Source of the DNA: Anisakis pegreffii
Taxonomy: Eukaryota; Nematoda; Chromadorea; Rhabditida; Anisakidae
Direction: 5' to 3'
DNA length: 64,000 bases
Assembly (NCBI GenBank): GCA_035041965.1
Contig: JAPYMA010000351.1
Span: 122,089-186,088, forward strand
Part shown: piece by piece, positions 62,384-64,000 of the stretch
How positions within the stretch are numbered: the first letter of the stretch is position 1
How the letters are laid out: each line of letters opens with the position of its first letter
The notes under the pieces: generated by a model
The model's database searches: none
Told to the model about the DNA's origin: nothing
What the model saw: the letters and a program-made list of their open reading frames with translations, nothing else
Program-made: the position numbers and the translations under genes

Positions 62384-64000
62384 ATATCCCTTATAAAAAG
62401 GTTTACAATATTCACAATAACGATGAATGTACAAAATGAATAAATAAATCATGAAAACATACATGATAATTTGTGGTAATATACATGAATGCATACATTA
62501 TATGTAATGCACAAATCAGTTAATTCACAACATTAAAGAATAAATAGAAAACTAAATCCAATAGGTAATAATTTGAGTCAGAATTTATAATATTTTTCCT
62601 TTTATATCAATCTCTTTCAAATGAGCTAAACTTCTCAACATTTGACAATACAGTGACAACAACAATAATAAGAATAATACAAAGCAATGATTCAATTCAA
62701 GCAAGTAAAATTAACTGTTCAATTAAAAAGCACTAAAAAATCCCCCCAGTCAAAAGATATGAGGCATCATTAATATCTTCACAAGTTTATGATCGACAAT
62801 AATAACATCGAACAATGCACTATAATATTTCTCACTGTATTGTCTTCTATACTTAATTGTTCAATTACAAATCAAGCATGATTTACATGTAATTAACAAC
62901 ACATACAAACATTATCCACAACATTCATAAATGAATTAAAGAATAAAATAATGAAGTGAGTAATAAAGTGGTCACTGACCACGACTGAATTTTATTCTGT
63001 GTCCCTAAGTACAAGTCTAAAACTGCTAACCTGGAGCTTCTTTGCGCCACGGTGTAATATTTGTTGAATATTGTCGAATATTATTATTGAATTGAATATT
63101 CGTTCAAATGTTGATTGCTGTTGTTTGATTTGATTGGATTTGAGGTGATACTGTTGAATACTGATTGTGAGACTGCCACGAGATATTGATGAAGACGAAC
63201 CAGTACCACCACGTCTATTGAACCGTTCATCGGCCCGTCACTATCGGTTGTGGTGTCTCGTCATCCAGTTGGAAACATCAGCACGCGATTCTACCTAGAA
63301 GTGAATGACGGTTCAATCCTGACATGATGTATCATTTTCAAGCAAATATCGCATTGCTACATTACCCAAAATATCAACATCTCTATCAATAATATGTCTG
63401 TTATCACACAACTGTTTTAAACATCAACCCATCTAACAGAGAATATTCACACCATACCCATACTTAAAGAATATACGGTAGGTTCGTGCCAGATCAAGAG
63501 AAATTAACAAGATTGATTGACAATGAAGTCATTTCATAACACCAACAAACAAATTAAACCACCACAGAAATTATTTAATTCCTCACCTTTGATATGAGGT
63601 GACGACCAGTGACAGTATCGTTGAAACTATCACGGTTCGGCCGCTCGATCACCTCTGCTCTAGAACAGTATTAAATGATTAATTCGTAGTTTCCCTCAAG
63701 CTCATTTCAATACAATCCGAGCGATTCAATACGAATGACAGGAAAAATTGGAAGGTTACGTGATCTCAAAATATCTACGCCGCAATTCTGAATTTCATGA
63801 GAAAGTTCATTAACAAATAATATCATGAATAACATATACAAAAATGAATTACGCACCACAAGTGCACCGCACAGAACATATATGAGCGAAACAAATGAAT
63901 GCTGAATGAGCAAGACAATCAATCATAGTGATATGATCTGTAGTGATCAATTGGTATGATACCATTAACAGATCATAGAGTGCACATTATGATCACAACG
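62384..64000. other. No gene seen
   Basis: AT-rich sequence with AATATT/ATTGAATAT-rich low complexity around 63055-63170. TATAAAA follows the 5S-like sequence at about 62393. No coding exon is supported. Confidence 0.4.

Noticed and set aside
1..64000. tRNA, spliced-leader RNA and snRNA genes
   Set aside because: I looked for T-arm GGTTCGA contexts, SL1-like GGTTTAATTACCC and U6-like starts; only isolated partial matches were seen (for example GGTTCGATCC at 46748, which is coding).

Overview
The window looks like nuclear DNA of a nematode. It is AT-rich, its genes are split into many short exons (about 40-260 nt) with TTTCAG-type acceptors, and the recognisable proteins are metazoan. A parasitic clade III (Spirurina) worm would fit, but that is inference. 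I see no tRNA, spliced-leader RNA or CRISPR array. All gene models were built by hand: exons were joined only where splice sites and reading phase agreed.

Layout, left to right. 1-1216: the first part of an astacin metalloprotease gene on the minus strand, running off the left edge. 1.2-14 kb: gene-poor, with one probable minus-strand gene (9493-10150) and several short repeats and hairpins. 14141-17085: a five-exon four-transmembrane protein, followed by a short minus-strand ORF and a broken BEL/Pao gag relic (18814-19106). 20445-22536: ribosomal protein S3. 23.7-25.4 kb: a fold-back repeat and a decayed minus-strand coding region. 27312-27740: start of a polyAla/polyGln protein. 28291-28360: a strong hairpin. 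28917-29730: a hAT-type non-autonomous transposon. 30195-31540: RidA. 33041-33331: a small two-exon ORF. 33573-35646: a minus-strand gene with a POP1-like W-R-A-K-R-F-H motif. 36093-37519: a tandem CCCH zinc-finger protein. 38946-39070: a near-perfect 61-bp palindrome. 39349-44775: 2'-phosphodiesterase 12 (minus). 46280-49952: the BAF57/SMARCE1 subunit of SWI/SNF. 51518-54184: phosphopantothenate-cysteine ligase.

From about 54.2 kb to the right edge I find no intact gene. The notable contents are a seven-copy 436/437-bp tandem array (58310-61790), a GC-rich element with terminal inverted repeats inserted in its last copy (61178-61556), and a sequence derived from 5S rRNA (62287-62383).

The identified genes are mostly housekeeping (translation, imine detoxification, CoA synthesis, chromatin remodelling, RNA turnover) and do not form an obvious pathway cluster. 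The most unusual material is in the repeats: the GC-rich element with four similar GGGAA-loop hairpins, the array whose units each carry strong splice-site matches, the palindrome, and miRNA-like hairpins.
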